In this document: in pieces, positions 25,020-34,514 of the stretch
How positions within the stretch are numbered: the stretch's first letter is position 1
Layout: each line of letters opens with the position of its first letter
From: Pseudomonas petrae
GTDB lineage: Bacteria > Pseudomonadota > Gammaproteobacteria > Pseudomonadales > Pseudomonadaceae
NCBI RefSeq assembly: GCF_021728295.1
Contig: NZ_JAKJXE010000009.1
Span: 62,001-126,000 of the forward strand
DNA: 64,000 nucleotides
Direction: 5' to 3'
The notes under the pieces: model-generated
The model's database searches: none
The model's input: the letters and a program-made list of their open reading frames with translations, nothing else
Told to the model about the DNA's origin: nothing
Program-made: the position numbers and the translations under genes

Positions 25020-26596
25020 GCCATCACACACGTTCCTACGCCGATATCCGCCGCGCCCTGCTCGCCCATGAAGAAGTCGCGCTGGTCGATGTCCGCGAAG
25101 AAGCCCCTTTCGCCGAAGCTCATCCGCTGTTTGCCGCCAACATCCCGTTGTCGAAGCTGGAGCTGGAAGTGCTCGCGCGCATCCCCCGTCGCGACACCCC
25201 CGTGACGGTTTATGACAATGGAGAAGGTCTGGCTGAGCGGGCTCTGAAGCGTTTTCAGGACTTGGGGTACAGCGACGTCAAGCTGCTAGAACGCGGGCTG
25301 CAAGGCTGGCGCGACGCCGGCGGCGAGGTGTTTATCGACGTCAACGTACCGAGCAAGGCTTTCGGTGAACTGGTGGAGCACCATCGCCACACGCCGTCTT
25401 TGGCCGCCGAAGAGGTCAAGCAGTTGCTCGACGCCAAGGCCGACGTGGTGGTGCTGGATGCCCGACGGTTCGATGAATACCAGACCATGAGCATTCCCAC
25501 CGGCGTCAGTGTGCCCGGCGCCGAACTGGTGCTGCGCGCGCGTGAGCTGGCGCCCGATCCCAACACCCGCATCATCGTCAACTGCGCCGGCCGTACGCGC
25601 AGCATCATCGGCACCCAGTCGCTGGTGAATGCCGGCCTGCCCAACCCGATTTCCGCCCTGCGCAATGGCACGATCGGCTGGCTGCTGGCCGGGCAGACGC
25701 TGGATCATGGGCAATCACGGCGCTTCCCGCAGGTCAGTGAAGCGACCCGGGAAGTCGCTCGGGCGGATGCGCGCAACGTGGCGGACAAAGCACGAGTGAA
25801 ACGCGGCAGCCGCGCGGACCTGCCGGTCTGGCAGGCAGAAACGACTCGCACGACCTACCTGTTCGATGTGCGCACGCCGGAGGAATTCGAAGCCGGCCAT
25901 GTGCCGGGTGCCCGGTCGACGCCGGGCGGCCAGTTGGTGCAGGAGACTGACCATTACGCCAGCGTGCGCGGCGGACGAATCGTAGTGCTGGATGACGACG
26001 GCGTGCGCGCGAACATGTCTGCTTCGTGGCTCGCGCAGCTCGGCTGGGAGGTGTTCGTGGTGGACGACCTCCGTCCCGAGGATTTCAGTGAAAAAGGCGG
26101 CTGGAACGCGCCGAATCCACCCGCGTCGCAGGTCGAGGAGATCAGCGCCGAAACGCTGAGTGAATGGCGCGAGCGCGGTGGTGTGGCGGTGCTGGATTTC
26201 ACCGCCAGCGCCAACTACGTCAAGCAGCATATTCCGGGGGCCTGGTGGACGCTGCGCGCCGATCTGGCTGGCGCACTGGATAAGATCCCGGTCGCTGAGC
26301 GTTACGTGCTGACCTGTGGCAGCAGCAAACTCGCTCGCCTTGCCGTGTCGGAGGTCCAAGCGCTGACCGGCAAACCGGTGTTTGTGCTGAAGGACGGCAC
26401 CGCCAGTTGGGTGGCTGCCGGTTTCGAGCTGGAGCACGGCGAAAGCCATCTGGCCTCCCCGCGCATTGACCGCTATCGCCGGCCTTATGAAGGCACCGAT
26501 GCACCGCGTGAGGCGATGCAGGCGTATCTGGATTGGGAGTTTGGATTGGTCGAGCAATTGGGCCGCGACGGCACCCATGGGTTTTATGTGATCTAG
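25016..26596 (+). CDS. Four-domain rhodanese-like sulfurtransferase
   Basis: A 526-residue protein with four rhodanese domains: about 5-110, 125-235, 260-375 and 385-480. Domains 2 and 4 carry the catalytic Cys (VNCAGRTRS and LTCGSSKLA). Domains 1 and 3 have Asp at that position (VYDNGEG and LDDDGVRA) and are probably inactive. It likely handles sulfane sulfur or the sulfinate product made by the co-translated dioxygenase. A REP pair follows the stop. Confidence 0.9.
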   Translation: MSHHTRSYADIRRALLAHEEVALVDVREEAPFAEAHPLFAANIPLSKLELEVLARIPRRDTPVTVYDNGEGLAERALKRFQDLGYSDVKLLERGLQGWRDAGGEVFIDVNVPSKAFGELVEHHRHTPSLAAEEVKQLLDAKADVVVLDARRFDEYQTMSIPTGVSVPGAELVLRARELAPDPNTRIIVNCAGRTRSIIGTQSLVNAGLPNPISALRNGTIGWLLAGQTLDHGQSRRFPQVSEATREVARADARNVADKARVKRGSRADLPVWQAETTRTTYLFDVRTPEEFEAGHVPGARSTPGGQLVQETDHYASVRGGRIVVLDDDGVRANMSASWLAQLGWEVFVVDDLRPEDFSEKGGWNAPNPPASQVEEISAETLSEWRERGGVAVLDFTASANYVKQHIPGAWWTLRADLAGALDKIPVAERYVLTCGSSKLARLAVSEVQALTGKPVFVLKDGTASWVAAGFELEHGESHLASPRIDRYRRPYEGTDAPREAMQAYLDWEFGLVEQLGRDGTHGFYVI

Positions 26597-26609
26597 ACAG
26601 CCTCGTAAG

Positions 26610-26700
26610 TATAGGAGCGCGCTTGCCCGCGATGGCGGTGTGCCAGCTGCCAGATATGGCACAGATAGGTCGCAGTTCGCGGGCAAGCGCGCTCCTACAG
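26610..26700. repeat. REP pair (GGAGCGCGCTTGCCCG class) plus AT-rich leader
   Basis: TAGGAGCGCGCTTGCCCGCG and its inverted complement, ending CGCTCCTACAG, enclose about 50 bases. The following 26715-26800 is strongly AT-rich (ATAATTAGCATATAACC) and is the likely promoter of the sulfonate-binding gene. Confidence 0.8.
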
Positions 26701-26893
26701 AAAATGCATCATGGCGGAAATATGTATGCATTAATTTAATATCTTAAAGCGACATAATCAAACAAATACATAATTAGCATATAACCAAAAGATACTTCTG
26801 TTCCGTTTCTTATAGGCATAAGGTCAATCCCCTTGCCGACCCCTTCTCCAGGTGGAGGCCGAGAATCCATTTTCACGCCTGGAGACACGCACC

Positions 26894-27916
26894 ATGTCCG
26901 CCCCCTTCACTCCCCTGCTCCGTGTCCGTCACGTGATCCTCGGCGCGCTGCTCGCACTGTCATTCGGCGAGGCCACGCAGGCCGCCGAGCAGCTTCAGCC
27001 GCTGCTCGTCGCCAACCAGAAATCCGCGCTGAAGGTGGTGCTGGAGGTGTCCGGCGAGCTGAAAGACGTGCCGTACGAGATCAAGTTTTCCGAATTCCCC
27101 TCGGCGTCGCCATTGGGCGAAGCCTTGAACGCAGGAGCCGTGGACGTTGGCGCACTGGGTGACGCGCCGTATGTGTTTGCGCTGGGCGCGGGTGCCGCGT
27201 TGAAGGTCATTAGCATTACCCACGTCAGTGGGCGCTACACGACTGCGCTGATTGTGCGCAACGACTCGCCGATCAAGTCGGTTGCCGACCTCAAGGGCAA
27301 GCGCATCGTTACCGGACGCGGCTCCATTGGCCATTACCTGGCCATCCGCGCGCTGAACGAGGCAGGCCTGAAGACCAGCGACGTGAATTTCGTCTACCTG
27401 CTGCCCAGCGAGTCGCGGCTGATCCTCGACAATGGCGATGCGGACGCCTGGGCCACCTGGGCGCCCTACACCACTGTCGCCACGCAGAACGGCGCGCGCA
27501 TCCTGCCCAACGGGCCGGACCTGCTGACCAATCATTCCTACCTCGCCGCGACCAGCAAAGCCATCGCCGACAAGCGCGTGCAACTGGACGACTTCGTGGT
27601 GCGGCTCGACCGCGCCTACCGCTGGGCCAACGCCCATCCCGCCGAATACGCCGCCGCCCAGACCAAGGTCACCGGCCTGCCGTTGGCCGTGCATCTGGCG
27701 GTCAACCAGGACACGAAAATGGAACGCGTGAGCATCGATGACGGCGTCATCAAGGGCCTGCAGAACACGGCAGACATCTACCAGCGCGAAGGCATCCTCA
27801 ATAAGCACGTCGACGTGTCCCACGGCTTCGACCCGGACTTCAACGCCATCCGCCTGGCCGCCGAGCAATCAGCCGAACAAGCTGCCAACCCGGCCAATCC
27901 CCAAGCTGCGCGCTAA
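26894..27916 (+). CDS. Periplasmic aliphatic-sulfonate-type ABC binding protein
   Basis: A 340-residue substrate-binding protein of the SsuA/NrtA/TauA group. The signal peptide (about 1-34) ends TQAAEQ. Family motifs are EIKFSEFPSASPLGEALNAG, VDVGALGDAPYVFALG and LKGKRIVTGRGSIGHYLAIRAL. It should bind an organosulfur compound in the periplasm. No permease or ATPase gene is adjacent, so it must use a transporter coded elsewhere. The start at 26894 was chosen because the preceding codons lack signal-peptide character. Confidence 0.88.
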   Translation: MSAPFTPLLRVRHVILGALLALSFGEATQAAEQLQPLLVANQKSALKVVLEVSGELKDVPYEIKFSEFPSASPLGEALNAGAVDVGALGDAPYVFALGAGAALKVISITHVSGRYTTALIVRNDSPIKSVADLKGKRIVTGRGSIGHYLAIRALNEAGLKTSDVNFVYLLPSESRLILDNGDADAWATWAPYTTVATQNGARILPNGPDLLTNHSYLAATSKAIADKRVQLDDFVVRLDRAYRWANAHPAEYAAAQTKVTGLPLAVHLAVNQDTKMERVSIDDGVIKGLQNTADIYQREGILNKHVDVSHGFDPDFNAIRLAAEQSAEQAANPANPQAAR

Positions 27917-27940
27917 GCGCTCGACTCAGGAGCACAGATC

Positions 27941-29311
27941 ATGAGCAAGCCTCGTCAACTCAAATTCGGTGCAATGGTTCACGGCGTGGGCCACGGTTGG
28001 GGCGAGTGGCGCCACCCGGACGCACAGGCCGACGCCAGCACCAACTTCGACTGGTACAAGGGCCAGGCCCGGTTGGCTGAAGACGCGAAATTCGATTTCG
28101 TGTTCATTGCCGACAGTTTGCACATTCACGAGAACTCCAGCCCGCACTACCTCAACCGTTTCGAGCCATTGACCATTTTGTCGGCGCTGGCCGCCACCAC
28201 CAGCAAGATCGGCCTGGTGGCGACTGTGACCGTCAGCTACACCGAACCCTTTCAAGTGGCCCGGCAGATTTCTTCGCTGGACCATATCAGCGGCGGCCGC
28301 GCCGGCTGGAACGTCGTCACCTCGTGGCTCAGCGGCACCGCCGAAAACTTCAGCAAGAGCGAACACCCGCCCCACGCCGTGCGCTATCGCATTGCCAAAG
28401 AGCACGTGTCGACGGTCAAAGGGCTGTGGGATTCCTGGGAGGACGACGCCTTTACCCGCAACAAGAAGACCGGCGAGTTTTTCGACCGCAGCAAGCTGCA
28501 CGCCTTGAACCACGCGGGCGACTTCTTCCAGGTCAAAGGCCCGCTGAACATCGCCCGTTCGCGCCAGGGCCAGCCGGTGTTGTTTCAGGCCGGCACGTCC
28601 GAGGACGGGCGCAACTTCGCTGCAGAATATTCCGATGCGATTTTCGTCCACGCCGAGTCTCTGGAAGAGACCCAGGCGTATTACAGCGACCTCAAGCGCC
28701 GCGCTGTCGGCTTTGGGCGCAACCCGGATGACCTGTCGATTTTGCCGGGGATTCGCCCAATCGTTGGACGCGATGCCGAGGACGTGGAACGGCGTTATCA
28801 GCAAGCGGTGGAATTGGTGAGCATTGAGGACGCCATTGTCGCGCTGGGCCGGCCGTTCAACGATCACGACTTCAGCCAATACCCGCTGGATGCGCCGTTT
28901 CCGGACTTGGGCGACCTCGGCGCCAACAGCCAGAAAGGCGGCTCCGATCGCATCAAACAGCAGGCCAGGGAGCAGAACCTGACCCTGCGCCAGGTGGCCC
29001 TGGATTTCTCCCGTCCTCGCCGTGCGTTCGTCGGCACGCCCGAACAGGTCGCCGATCAGATTCAGCACTGGTTCGAGAATGGCGCCAGTGATGGCTTCAT
29101 CATCAATTCGCTGTTGCCTGATGGGCTGAAATACTTCACCGAACTGGTGATCCCGATTCTGCAGCAGCGTGGCCTGCAACGCGCCGATTACAGCGGCTCG
29201 ACCCTGCGCGAACACTTTGGCCTGGAGTTTCCCGTCAATCGTCATACGGCCGCGCGGTTGGCAGCGGCTGCGAAGGTCACGGACGCTGAACAATCGCAGG
29301 TCCCGGCATGA
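27941..29311 (+). CDS. LLM-class FMN-dependent monooxygenase (NtaA/SnaA/DszA type)
   Basis: A 456-residue flavin-dependent monooxygenase of the nitrilotriacetate/sulfone family. FIADSLHIHENSSPHYLNRFEPLTIL and SGGRAGWNVVTSW mark the family (both as read near residues 55-80 and 108-120). It uses FMNH2 from a separate reductase. Context (sulfonate-binding protein, SfnB-like enzyme) points to desulfurization of an organosulfur compound such as a sulfone; substrate not shown. It lies 24 bases after the binding-protein gene and overlaps the next gene by four bases. Confidence 0.88.
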   Translation: MSKPRQLKFGAMVHGVGHGWGEWRHPDAQADASTNFDWYKGQARLAEDAKFDFVFIADSLHIHENSSPHYLNRFEPLTILSALAATTSKIGLVATVTVSYTEPFQVARQISSLDHISGGRAGWNVVTSWLSGTAENFSKSEHPPHAVRYRIAKEHVSTVKGLWDSWEDDAFTRNKKTGEFFDRSKLHALNHAGDFFQVKGPLNIARSRQGQPVLFQAGTSEDGRNFAAEYSDAIFVHAESLEETQAYYSDLKRRAVGFGRNPDDLSILPGIRPIVGRDAEDVERRYQQAVELVSIEDAIVALGRPFNDHDFSQYPLDAPFPDLGDLGANSQKGGSDRIKQQAREQNLTLRQVALDFSRPRRAFVGTPEQVADQIQHWFENGASDGFIINSLLPDGLKYFTELVIPILQQRGLQRADYSGSTLREHFGLEFPVNRHTAARLAAAAKVTDAEQSQVPA

Positions 29312-30495
29312 GCGCAGGATTGAATCGGCAGCCTGGCACTTCGGCGATTGCCGAGACGGAGGTGGCCTTTGTTGCGCGTTTGCTGGGGATAACCGAGCGG
29401 CTGGCCGAGACCGCGCAGCACTACGACGAAACGGCTGAGTTCCCCCACGAAAACTTCCGCTTGCTGCACGAGCACGGTCTGCTCGGGCTGACGGTGGAAG
29501 GTTCGCTGGGTGGCGGCGACGCGGACCTCAAGCGGGCGCAGCAGGTGATCAGCGCGGTGGCGAAGGGTGAGCCGTCTACAGCGCTGATTCTGATGATGCA
29601 GTACATCCAGCACGCGCGCATTCGCGAGGTTCGAAACTGGCCGGAGCCTCTGTATCGACAGGTGGCGCAGGATGCGGTGCATCAAGGCGCGCTGATCAAC
29701 GCGCTGCGGGTCGAGCCGGACTTGGGTTCGCCTTCCCGTGGCGGGCTGCCGGCCACTGTTGCCCGGCGGACGACGGAAGGCTGGCGAATCAGCGGACGGA
29801 AGATCTACTCGACGGGCAGCCATGGCCTGACCTGGTTCAACGTCTGGGCGCGCAGCGATGACGCCGATCCGTTGGTCGGTGTGTGGCTGGTGCGCAAGGA
29901 CAGCCCGGGCGTGAGCATCGTCGAGGACTGGGACCATTTGGGCATGCGCGCCACGTCCAGCCACGAGGTGACTTTCGACGACGTGCTGGTGCCGCTGAAT
30001 CATGCGGTCAACATCAGCCCGGCGAGTTCGCCGCAGCCTGAGCTGGATGCAACGGGATTGCTGTGGATGTCGGTGTTGTTGTCGTCGGTGTACGACGGCA
30101 TTGCTCAATCGGCGCGGGACTGGCTGGTGAGATTTCTGGAGCAGCGCACGCCGTCCAATCTGGGTGCCTCGCTCTCGACGCTGCCGCGCTTTCAGGAAGT
30201 ACTCGGGCACGTCGACACGCTGTTGTTTGCCAACCGGACACTGCTGGAATCGGCGACTCATGGGCTGACGCCGGCCGGTCATGCGGCGCAAATCAAATAC
30301 CTGGTGACCAGCAACGCCATTCGCGCGGTTGAACTGGCCATCGAAGCCACCGGCAACCCCGGCCTGTCCCGCAGCAACCCGCTGCAACGGCATTACCGCA
30401 ACGTCGTCTGCGGCCGAGTGCACACGCCGCAGAATGACGTGGTGTTGCAGGGGGTGGGCAAAGCGGTGTTTGCCGGGCGGGCGGTCAGGCAGTAA
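29308..30495 (+). CDS. Acyl-CoA dehydrogenase-fold flavin oxygenase (SfnB/DszC-like)
   Basis: A 395-residue flavoprotein with the acyl-CoA dehydrogenase fold: helical N-terminal domain, then SGRKIYSTGSHGLTWFNVWAR and WDHLGMRATSSHEVTFDDV in the beta domain, then a C-terminal helical bundle ending RNVVCGRVHTPQNDVVLQGVG. The group includes sulfur-acquisition oxidoreductase SfnB and DszC monooxygenases that use reduced flavin. It is coupled to the monooxygenase gene by ATGA overlap, making a three-gene organosulfur operon. Confidence 0.85.
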   Translation: MSAGLNRQPGTSAIAETEVAFVARLLGITERLAETAQHYDETAEFPHENFRLLHEHGLLGLTVEGSLGGGDADLKRAQQVISAVAKGEPSTALILMMQYIQHARIREVRNWPEPLYRQVAQDAVHQGALINALRVEPDLGSPSRGGLPATVARRTTEGWRISGRKIYSTGSHGLTWFNVWARSDDADPLVGVWLVRKDSPGVSIVEDWDHLGMRATSSHEVTFDDVLVPLNHAVNISPASSPQPELDATGLLWMSVLLSSVYDGIAQSARDWLVRFLEQRTPSNLGASLSTLPRFQEVLGHVDTLLFANRTLLESATHGLTPAGHAAQIKYLVTSNAIRAVELAIEATGNPGLSRSNPLQRHYRNVVCGRVHTPQNDVVLQGVGKAVFAGRAVRQ

Positions 30496-30514
30496 GGAGC
30501 GCCGCATTCCTCCG

Positions 30515-30607
30515 GTAGGACCGGCTTCAGCCGGGAATAGGCCAGCATGAACACCCACAATATTGCAGCGTGACGCCCGACGCTTTCCCGGCTAAAGCCA
30601 GTCCTAC
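30515..30607. repeat. REP pair (ACCGGCTTTAGCCGGGA class)
   Basis: GTAGGACCGGCTTCAGCCGGGAA and the inverted CTTTCCCGGCTAAAGCCAGTCCTAC lie between the convergent flavin-oxygenase and molybdoenzyme genes. They may serve as a bidirectional transcript end. Confidence 0.8.
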
Positions 30608-30616
30608 ATTCACCGA

Positions 30617-32905
30617 TCAAGCCAGCATTTCAGGCGGCTCGAATGCGGTGATCGGGGGCAGCTCGCCGTGCCACTTCTCGACGTCAACAGTCACCGTCTG
30701 CGCCGAGCAGCCCTGAGAAAGACTCGACGCCCCAATGTCTTCAGTCAGCACATTCGGATTGCCATGCTTCTCCAGACTGTTCGGCTGCCCCTTCACCAGC
30801 GGATCAAACCAGGCGCCGGTGGCGATCTGCACCACGCCCGGACGAATGTCGTCGGACACAATCACCCCCGCTAAAAATGCACCCCGAGCGTTAAACACCC
30901 TGACCACATCCCCCTCGGCAATCCCGCGTGCCAACGCGTCCTGCCGATTGATCGTCAGCGGCTCCCGCCCCTGTATTTTCGAGGCCTGGCTGTATGCGCC
31001 GTGGTCGTACTGGCTGTGCAGGCGCGTCTTCGGCTGGTTCGACAGCAAATGCAGAGGCTGCGGCTGTGCGGGCTTTTCCAGCCACACAGGATGGCCGGGG
31101 CAATCGGCATAGCCGAACCCGGCGATTGTCTCACTGAAAATCTCGATCTTGCCCGACGGCGTCTGAAGCGGACTCGCCGACGGATCATCACGAAACGCCT
31201 TGAGCAGTACCGTTTCCTGGAGCGGGTAATCCACCTCAAACACCCCTTCGCGCCAAAACTGCTCGAACTCGGGCAACTCGATGGCGAAGCTTCTCGCCCG
31301 GGGTCGGGACTCTTCATACAGCAAGCGCAGCCATTGCCCGGCGTCCCGACCTTCGGTAAACACCTGCTCGCAGTCGAGCCGTCGGGACAGATCGGCGAAG
31401 ATCGAATAATCGTCCCGCGCCTCCCCCACTGGCTCGATCGCCTTGTGCATGGCGATCATGAAGCGGTCGGACGCCGCGCTGCCGATGTCATCACGCTCCA
31501 GCGCAGTAGTGGCTGGCAGGACGATATCCGCATGCTTGGCCTGAGCGGTCCAGAATTGCTCATGAACGATGATGGTTTCCGGACGCTGCCAGGCCTGCAG
31601 CAGTCGATTGATGTCCTGATGATGATGGAGAATATTGCCGCCAGCCCAATACACCAGCCGAATGTCCGGATAGCGATAAAGCTTGCCGTTGTAATCGAAA
31701 GCCTCGCCGGGATTGAGCAGCATGTCGGTGACCCGCGCCACCGGGATGAAATCCTTGATCGGGTTCACGCCCTGGGAAAAGCGCGGCCCGGAAAACGCCT
31801 TGCGGCCGCTGCCGGTGTTGTTCATGCAGCCATAACCCAGACCGAACCCGCCGCCCGGCAGACCGATCTGCCCGAGCATCGCCGCCAGGGTCACGGTCAT
31901 CCAGAACGGTTGCTCGCCGAACTGCGCCCGCTGCAGTGAATAGGCGACGTTGATCATCGTGCGCTTGCCGGCCATCTCCCGCGCCAGGCTGACGATCCGT
32001 TTCGCCGGAATATCCGTCAGCACAGCAGCCCACTCCGGCGTCTTCGCCACGCCATCTACAGCGCCGAGCACATATTCGATGAAGCGCTCATGCCCCACCG
32101 TGTAGCGACGCAGAAAATCTACGTTGTGCAGCCCTTCGTCCACCAGCACCCAGCACAGCGCCATCATCAGCGCGGTGTCACTGCCGGGGCACACGGCCAG
32201 CCATTCATTACGTTCCGGCCCGACTAAATCATCACGCAGCGGGCTGACATTGACGAACTGCACGCCGGCGTCCGACATCCTGTGAATACCGTCGCTGACC
32301 AGATGATCGCTGGCACCGCCGGGACTGCACTGGGCGTTCTTCACCGGCAAACCGCCAAACGCCACGAACAGCTCGCAATGCTCCGCCAGATTCTGCCAGG
32401 ACGTGTGCGCCGCCAGCAGCCAGTCCATGTTGCCGACGATGTGCGGCATCAACACTCGGCCGGCGCCGAGGCTGTAACTGTCGACGCTGTAGACATAGCC
32501 GCCGTAGCTGTTGAGGAAGCGGTGCAGCTGGCTCTGGGCATGATGAAAACGCCCGGCGCTGCCCCAGCCGTAGCTGCCACCGAAAATCGCCTGATTGCCG
32601 CACTCGGCCTTCACCCGCGACAGCTCGGTGGCCACCAGATCCAGCGCAACGTCCCACGGCACTTCGACGAAGGCTTCGTTGCCGCGCAGGTGCGGGTTAC
32701 GCAGGGCCGGATGATCGTCGAAGCGTTCGAGAAAACTGCGGCGCACGGCCGGCCGACGGATACGCGTGGCCGAGTCGATTGCCCCGGGGATAGACGAGCC
32801 GATCGGCGAAGGGTCCGCGTCCCATTCCACCGGATCCATGGCCTCAAGCCGTCCGTCGACAACGCGCGGACGGTAAGCGCCCCAATGCAACGAGGTGAAA
32901 CTCAT
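30617..32905 (-). CDS. Molybdopterin biotin/methionine sulfoxide reductase (BisC-like)
   Basis: A 762-residue member of the DMSO-reductase family binding bis-MGD. The Mo-ligand Ser is in VYSVDSYSLGAG (about residue 145). Other motifs are the N-terminal HWGAYRPRVVDGRL, NVAYSLQRAQFGEQPFWM and the C-terminal cofactor domain RLHSQYDHGAYSQ. It has no twin-arginine leader and no Fe-S cysteines at the N-terminus, so it should be cytoplasmic like BisC. The likely job is recovering sulfur cofactors or methionine from sulfoxides. It lies 48 bases downstream of a sulfonate-type binding protein, in one operon. Confidence 0.88.
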   Translation of the reverse strand: MSFTSLHWGAYRPRVVDGRLEAMDPVEWDADPSPIGSSIPGAIDSATRIRRPAVRRSFLERFDDHPALRNPHLRGNEAFVEVPWDVALDLVATELSRVKAECGNQAIFGGSYGWGSAGRFHHAQSQLHRFLNSYGGYVYSVDSYSLGAGRVLMPHIVGNMDWLLAAHTSWQNLAEHCELFVAFGGLPVKNAQCSPGGASDHLVSDGIHRMSDAGVQFVNVSPLRDDLVGPERNEWLAVCPGSDTALMMALCWVLVDEGLHNVDFLRRYTVGHERFIEYVLGAVDGVAKTPEWAAVLTDIPAKRIVSLAREMAGKRTMINVAYSLQRAQFGEQPFWMTVTLAAMLGQIGLPGGGFGLGYGCMNNTGSGRKAFSGPRFSQGVNPIKDFIPVARVTDMLLNPGEAFDYNGKLYRYPDIRLVYWAGGNILHHHQDINRLLQAWQRPETIIVHEQFWTAQAKHADIVLPATTALERDDIGSAASDRFMIAMHKAIEPVGEARDDYSIFADLSRRLDCEQVFTEGRDAGQWLRLLYEESRPRARSFAIELPEFEQFWREGVFEVDYPLQETVLLKAFRDDPSASPLQTPSGKIEIFSETIAGFGYADCPGHPVWLEKPAQPQPLHLLSNQPKTRLHSQYDHGAYSQASKIQGREPLTINRQDALARGIAEGDVVRVFNARGAFLAGVIVSDDIRPGVVQIATGAWFDPLVKGQPNSLEKHGNPNVLTEDIGASSLSQGCSAQTVTVDVEKWHGELPPITAFEPPEMLA

Positions 32906-32953
32906 GGGTGAATGCTCCAGCAGGTAGGCCTGTGCGGTGACTGCCGTGATCGA

Positions 32954-33931
32954 TCAACGCGCCGTTTGTGCCAATGCGTTATCCCCGGCATCCAGCGCAG
33001 CGGTAAAAGAGTCGTCGAACACAGTGCCAGCCGGATAGGATTTCGTCAGCCCGGCGGCGTTCAAAAAATCGATGGTCTGTTGCGCCTGGGTAATGACCTG
33101 GGGGGAAATCGGCAGCACCACCGTCGCCGAACGCTCGAACCAGCCACGCGCCACCTCGGGGTCAGCCTTGGACAGGACGGCCCATGCACTGGCGTAGGTG
33201 TCGGTGTTCTGCTTGTTGGCGACCGACCAGGCCCGCGCTTTTTGCAGGCGCTGTAGGAAATCGCTGATCTCTGCGCGCTTGTCTTTGATCGAGCGGTCAT
33301 TGGCGACGATGAAGCTCTGCGCCGGGATCAGGTTTTGCGCGGTGGTGATCACCCGCCCGCCTTGGCGTTCCTGTTGAATCACGTAGGGATCCCACGTAGC
33401 GATGGCGTCGACCGAACCACCGTCCAGCGCATGGGAAGCGTCCAGCGCACTCAGATATCGATATTCCACCGCATCCCGCGCGATACCGGCCTTGTCCAGC
33501 GCAGTCAGCATCAGTTGCTGGCTCCACGAACCCTTCCAGATCGCCACCCGCTTGCCTTTGAGGTCCGCCACCGTTTTGATCGGCGAATCCTTGCCGACCA
33601 CGATCGCCACGCCTGCGAGGTTCTGCCGGGAAACGCCAATCACCTTGATCGGCGCCCCCAACGCGCCGAGAAACAGCACCGGCGCATCGCCGAGCAAGCC
33701 GACATCGAGGCTGCCGGCATTGAGCGCTTCCGCCACAGGCGAGCCGGCAGTGAACTGCTTCCACTCCAGCGTGTAAGGTAAATCGTTGAGAACGCCGGCA
33801 GCTTCCATGACCGTTCGGGCGCCATAGCTTTGGTCGCCTACTACCAGTTCTGCGGCATGCACCGCACTGAGGGAGCTGGTTAATAAAAGAAGAGACAACG
33901 CAGGGCGCAGCAGCAGGGATTTGATCGACAC
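32954..33931 (-). CDS. Periplasmic SsuA-type ABC binding protein
   Basis: A 325-residue binding protein, related to but distinct from that at 26894. The signal peptide ends SAVHAAEL. The body has LEWKQFTAGSPVAEALNAG, LDVGLLGDAPVLFLGAL and LKGKRVAIWKGSW. A GTG start at 33931 is preferred because GGAG lies seven bases upstream; an ATG at 33955 is in frame but has no SD. No transporter partner genes are adjacent. It precedes the sulfoxide reductase gene. Confidence 0.85.
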   Translation of the reverse strand: MSIKSLLLRPALSLLLLTSSLSAVHAAELVVGDQSYGARTVMEAAGVLNDLPYTLEWKQFTAGSPVAEALNAGSLDVGLLGDAPVLFLGALGAPIKVIGVSRQNLAGVAIVVGKDSPIKTVADLKGKRVAIWKGSWSQQLMLTALDKAGIARDAVEYRYLSALDASHALDGGSVDAIATWDPYVIQQERQGGRVITTAQNLIPAQSFIVANDRSIKDKRAEISDFLQRLQKARAWSVANKQNTDTYASAWAVLSKADPEVARGWFERSATVVLPISPQVITQAQQTIDFLNAAGLTKSYPAGTVFDDSFTAALDAGDNALAQTAR

Positions 33932-34514
33932 AGGCAATCTCCGGGGAGGCTCCATCGGAACCGGATCATGAAATGAACGCCGGTCCGCCTGTGCGGTAGC
34001 CGATTCTTGGGCCCTGTGCTGGGTGAAGCAGCGTCAGGGATCAGAACCATAGCATCGAACGTTATATTAAATAAATTCAATATAGTTATATGGAAATATG
34101 CGGAATGCGCAGGACGAAGATGCAGATTATAAGCAAAGTGATCGTGTCTTAGGGGATCACGTATTGCGTCTGCGGTCCCAAAACGCCAGCGAAGTGATGC
34201 GAGAAGGAGTGCAGCTCATAGCTGGCGCGCCCTACTGCATCGGTAGTCACCAACGAGATCAACTTGCGCCGGCTCTTCGCAGTTTTCACCTCATTTGAGC
34301 TCGCCAGTAAGCCAGGCAGTGACACGGTCCAGTCAAAGGCTCGATACATCTCATGTCGTATCGTGGGGCTAAAGGCGAGGCAATCGAGGTCTTCAGGTTG
34401 CTTTATTACACTATGGAAGTTGAGTTGCATGTGCCTAAATGCTGATTGACGGTCAGCCCAGCAGCTACCGAAGTGCTAACGTGCCCGCGTACTTGAATAC
34501 TGCCTTTCACGAAT
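33932..34514. other. Gene-poor AT-rich interval at a composition boundary
   Basis: It holds the promoter region of the binding-protein operon (AT-rich at 34050-34110) and a possible 93-codon frame listed separately. GC content falls visibly from here rightwards, marking the left edge of a differently composed segment that continues to about 45.8 kb. Confidence 0.5.
34149..34430 (-). CDS. Doubtful small hypothetical protein
   Basis: A 93-residue frame starting MQLNFHSVIKQPEDLDCLAF. There is a weak AGG upstream and no recognised domain. It follows the membrane-protein gene by 84 bases on the same strand, so it could be a third small gene of that module or chance. Low confidence. Confidence 0.25.
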   Translation of the reverse strand: MQLNFHSVIKQPEDLDCLAFSPTIRHEMYRAFDWTVSLPGLLASSNEVKTAKSRRKLISLVTTDAVGRASYELHSFSHHFAGVLGPQTQYVIP

